DNA from: Draconibacterium sp.
GTDB taxonomy: Bacteria; Bacteroidota; Bacteroidia; Bacteroidales; Prolixibacteraceae
Length of the DNA: 15,677 nt
Direction of reading: 5' to 3'
Assembly: GCA_027011835.1 (NCBI GenBank)
Contig: JALUZN010000527.1
Span: forward strand, 1 to 15,677
Shown: piece by piece, positions 15,572 through 15,677 of the stretch
Layout of the letters: the number at the start of each line of letters is the position of its first letter
How positions within the stretch are numbered: the first letter of the stretch is position 1
The notes under the pieces: model-generated
The model's database searches: none
What the model was told of the DNA's origin: nothing
What the model saw: the letters and a program-made list of their open reading frames with translations, nothing else
Program-made: the position numbers and the translations under genes

Positions 15572-15677
15572 ATGTTCATCGCATTAGCGTCAACTTAATA
15601 CTGTGTTTGCATTAGTTCGATGGAGTTCTTTCTTCCTATTCTGGACTCATATAAGCAGGAGTATTTAACTTTATTAA

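Larger units (their letters stand above)
15075..15677. other. About 600 bases with no convincing gene
   Basis: No open frame longer than a few tens of codons with coding character was found on either strand. The stretch holds the leader hairpin and possible promoter of the W-M repeat gene, TCGGTAA at 15228-15234 and 15248-15254 with a similar CCGGTAA at 15291-15297, a small AATACC-TTTT-GGTATT palindrome (15260-15275), the 12-bp inverted repeat, a terminator and a short tRNA-3'-end-like tract, each listed separately where supported. Confidence 0.6.

Noticed and set aside
15514..15590. A short minus-strand peptide (MNIGKSRFPL...) near the right edge.
   Set aside because: About 25 codons only, overlapping the terminator and the tRNA-like tract, with no coding character.
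15550..15650. A complete tRNA gene on the minus strand.
   Set aside because: Only the 3' end resembles a tRNA; no matching 5' acceptor strand, D arm or anticodon arm was found.

Overview
The window is chromosomal DNA of a member of the Bacteroidota, most likely a marine or gut Marinilabiliales-type organism. The evidence is an AT-rich sequence with weak Shine-Dalgarno sites, a near-consensus Bacteroidota promoter (TTG...TAnnTTTG), a TonB-dependent receptor with STN and carboxypeptidase-regulatory domains, a DUF4249 lipoprotein and an S1 sulfatase lipoprotein. No identified mobile element, CRISPR array or complete RNA gene is visible.

Left region (1-5087, minus strand): four exported proteins in the order subunit, subunit, Ig-fold chaperone-like protein, large outer-membrane beta-barrel protein. 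The barrel gene runs off the left edge. The two 187-190 aa subunits are paralogues and share a WLNYSSI block, an IGSCYTG block and a pilin-like last strand. The 267 aa protein looks like a two-domain periplasmic pilus chaperone. The barrel protein carries N-terminal Ig-like domains, two carboxypeptidase-regulatory-like beta-sandwiches after the barrel, and the start of a SPOR peptidoglycan-binding domain. Order and architecture suggest a chaperone-usher-like surface-fibre system unlike the known FimA/Mfa (type V) pili of Bacteroidota. This is inference from architecture and is the most interesting part of the window. A strong terminator between the two subunit genes could make the first subunit the abundant one.

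Middle region (5365-14600): a sulfatase lipoprotein with C-terminal HEAT-like repeats is divergent from the fibre operon and convergent with the next block. That block is a minus-strand pair, a 272 aa exported protein of unknown function followed by a TonB-dependent receptor. Divergent from the pair, on the plus strand, are a DUF4249 lipoprotein and an MG2/TonB-plug-like exported protein. The last gene carries a one-base frameshift near 13975-13980 that splits it into 560 and about 206 codons. These four genes look like one outer-membrane import module of unknown substrate.

Right region (14601-15677): a small secreted protein on the minus strand built of three W-M...W repeats, with its own terminator, leader hairpin and possible promoter. 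It is followed by about 600 bases without a convincing gene that hold a 12-bp inverted repeat, a bidirectional terminator and a short tract resembling the 3' end of a tRNA.
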